Shown here piece after piece: positions 6,076 through 6,226 of a stretch of DNA of 6,226 bases. This DNA is from Anaerolineaceae bacterium UBA4775 (GTDB taxonomy: Bacteria; Chloroflexota; Anaerolineae; Anaerolineales; Anaerolineaceae). The stretch's first letter is position 1. The number at the start of each line of letters is the position of its first letter. The stretch is taken from contig DHHJ01000015.1 of NCBI GenBank assembly GCA_002403205.1, forward strand, positions 1 to 6,226, in the 5' to 3' direction. Position numbers and translations under genes: made by a program. The notes under the pieces are model-generated. The model saw only the letters and a list, made by a program, of their open reading frames with translations. It had not been told where the DNA came from and ran no database searches.

Positions 6076-6080
6076 CCTCC
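6076..6080 (-). promoter_or_regulatory. Strong Shine-Dalgarno of the hdeD-like gene
   Basis: On the minus strand AAAGGAGG is followed by 8 bases (TATTTGAA) and the ATG at 6067. The near-perfect complement to the 16S 3' end supports both the start choice and active translation. Confidence 0.75.
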
Positions 6081-6187
6081 TTTACGTTTGATCATTGCCC
6101 TTTTTGCAAAGAGATCCTTCATTAATCATTTCCTATAAAAATTACTTTCATACTACTCATCTTAACATACAATGCATCCCGAAATCA

Positions 6188-6216
6188 AATTTGAAGTTTT
6201 ACAGGGTTTCTGTCAA
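6188..6216 (-). promoter_or_regulatory. Weak candidate promoter for the hdeD-like gene
   Basis: On the minus strand a perfect TTGACA (6211-6216) is followed after 17 bases by CAAATT (6188-6193), which matches TATAAT at only three positions. This would give a leader of roughly 110 bases. The region 6081-6200 is AT-rich and offers other weak -10-like hexamers such as TATAGG near 6130, so the true start site is uncertain. No gene is visible in 6068-6226. Confidence 0.25.
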
Positions 6217-6226
6217 GAATTTCCAT

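Noticed and set aside
1..6226. CRISPR array, tRNA genes, insertion sequence or phage module
   Set aside because: I found no regularly spaced direct repeats, tRNA-like cloverleaf, terminal inverted repeats with a transposase, or integrase/phage proteins on either strand.

Overview
The window (about 55% GC by eye) looks like a chromosomal segment of a free-living bacterium with many membrane proteins. The gene mix is a DUF4173 membrane protein, an SLC13-type permease with RCK_C inserts, Cfa-type methyltransferase and geranylgeranyl-reductase-family remnants, and an HdeD/DUF308 protein. It would fit Chloroflexota (Anaerolineae-like), but this is only a style-based guess. I see no tRNA, rRNA, CRISPR array, transposase, phage gene or plasmid gene.

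Layout, left to right. (1) 1-204: leader with a perfect TATAAT and a strong Shine-Dalgarno. (2) 205-1884 (+): polytopic DUF4173 protein with a soluble C-terminal tail. (3) 1885-1945: short convergent gap with a perfect 10-bp inverted repeat. (4) 1946-4297 (-): 783-aa SLC13/DASS permease whose two membrane halves are separated by four tandem RCK_C (TrkA-C) domains. (5) 4298-4516: divergent regulatory gap with a TATAAT for the permease and a 7-bp inverted repeat before the next gene. (6) 4517-5522 (+): a wrecked locus. The N-terminal half of a cyclopropane-fatty-acyl-phospholipid synthase (cfa), interrupted by two apparent single-base deletions, is joined in frame to the C-terminal third of a geranylgeranyl-reductase-type FAD oxidoreductase. 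(7) 5519-6067 (-): HdeD/DUF308 six-helix membrane protein, overlapping the chimeric ORF by 4 bp tail to tail. (8) 6068-6226: hdeD leader with a strong Shine-Dalgarno and a TTGACA-like -35.

The intact genes do not form one operon. They alternate in strand (+, -, +, -), so each needs its own promoter. All three intact genes encode inner-membrane proteins, and the broken locus descends from two enzymes whose families usually act on lipids, so the common theme is the envelope and membrane. This is context, not proof of joint function.

The most striking observation is the cfa::oxidoreductase junction near 5112-5123. It is best read as a deletion-generated pseudogene (or assembly mis-join) at a short shared GLP-coding stretch. 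A new bifunctional enzyme is less likely, because neither half keeps a complete catalytic core. I did not find a convincing new defence or mobile system here.
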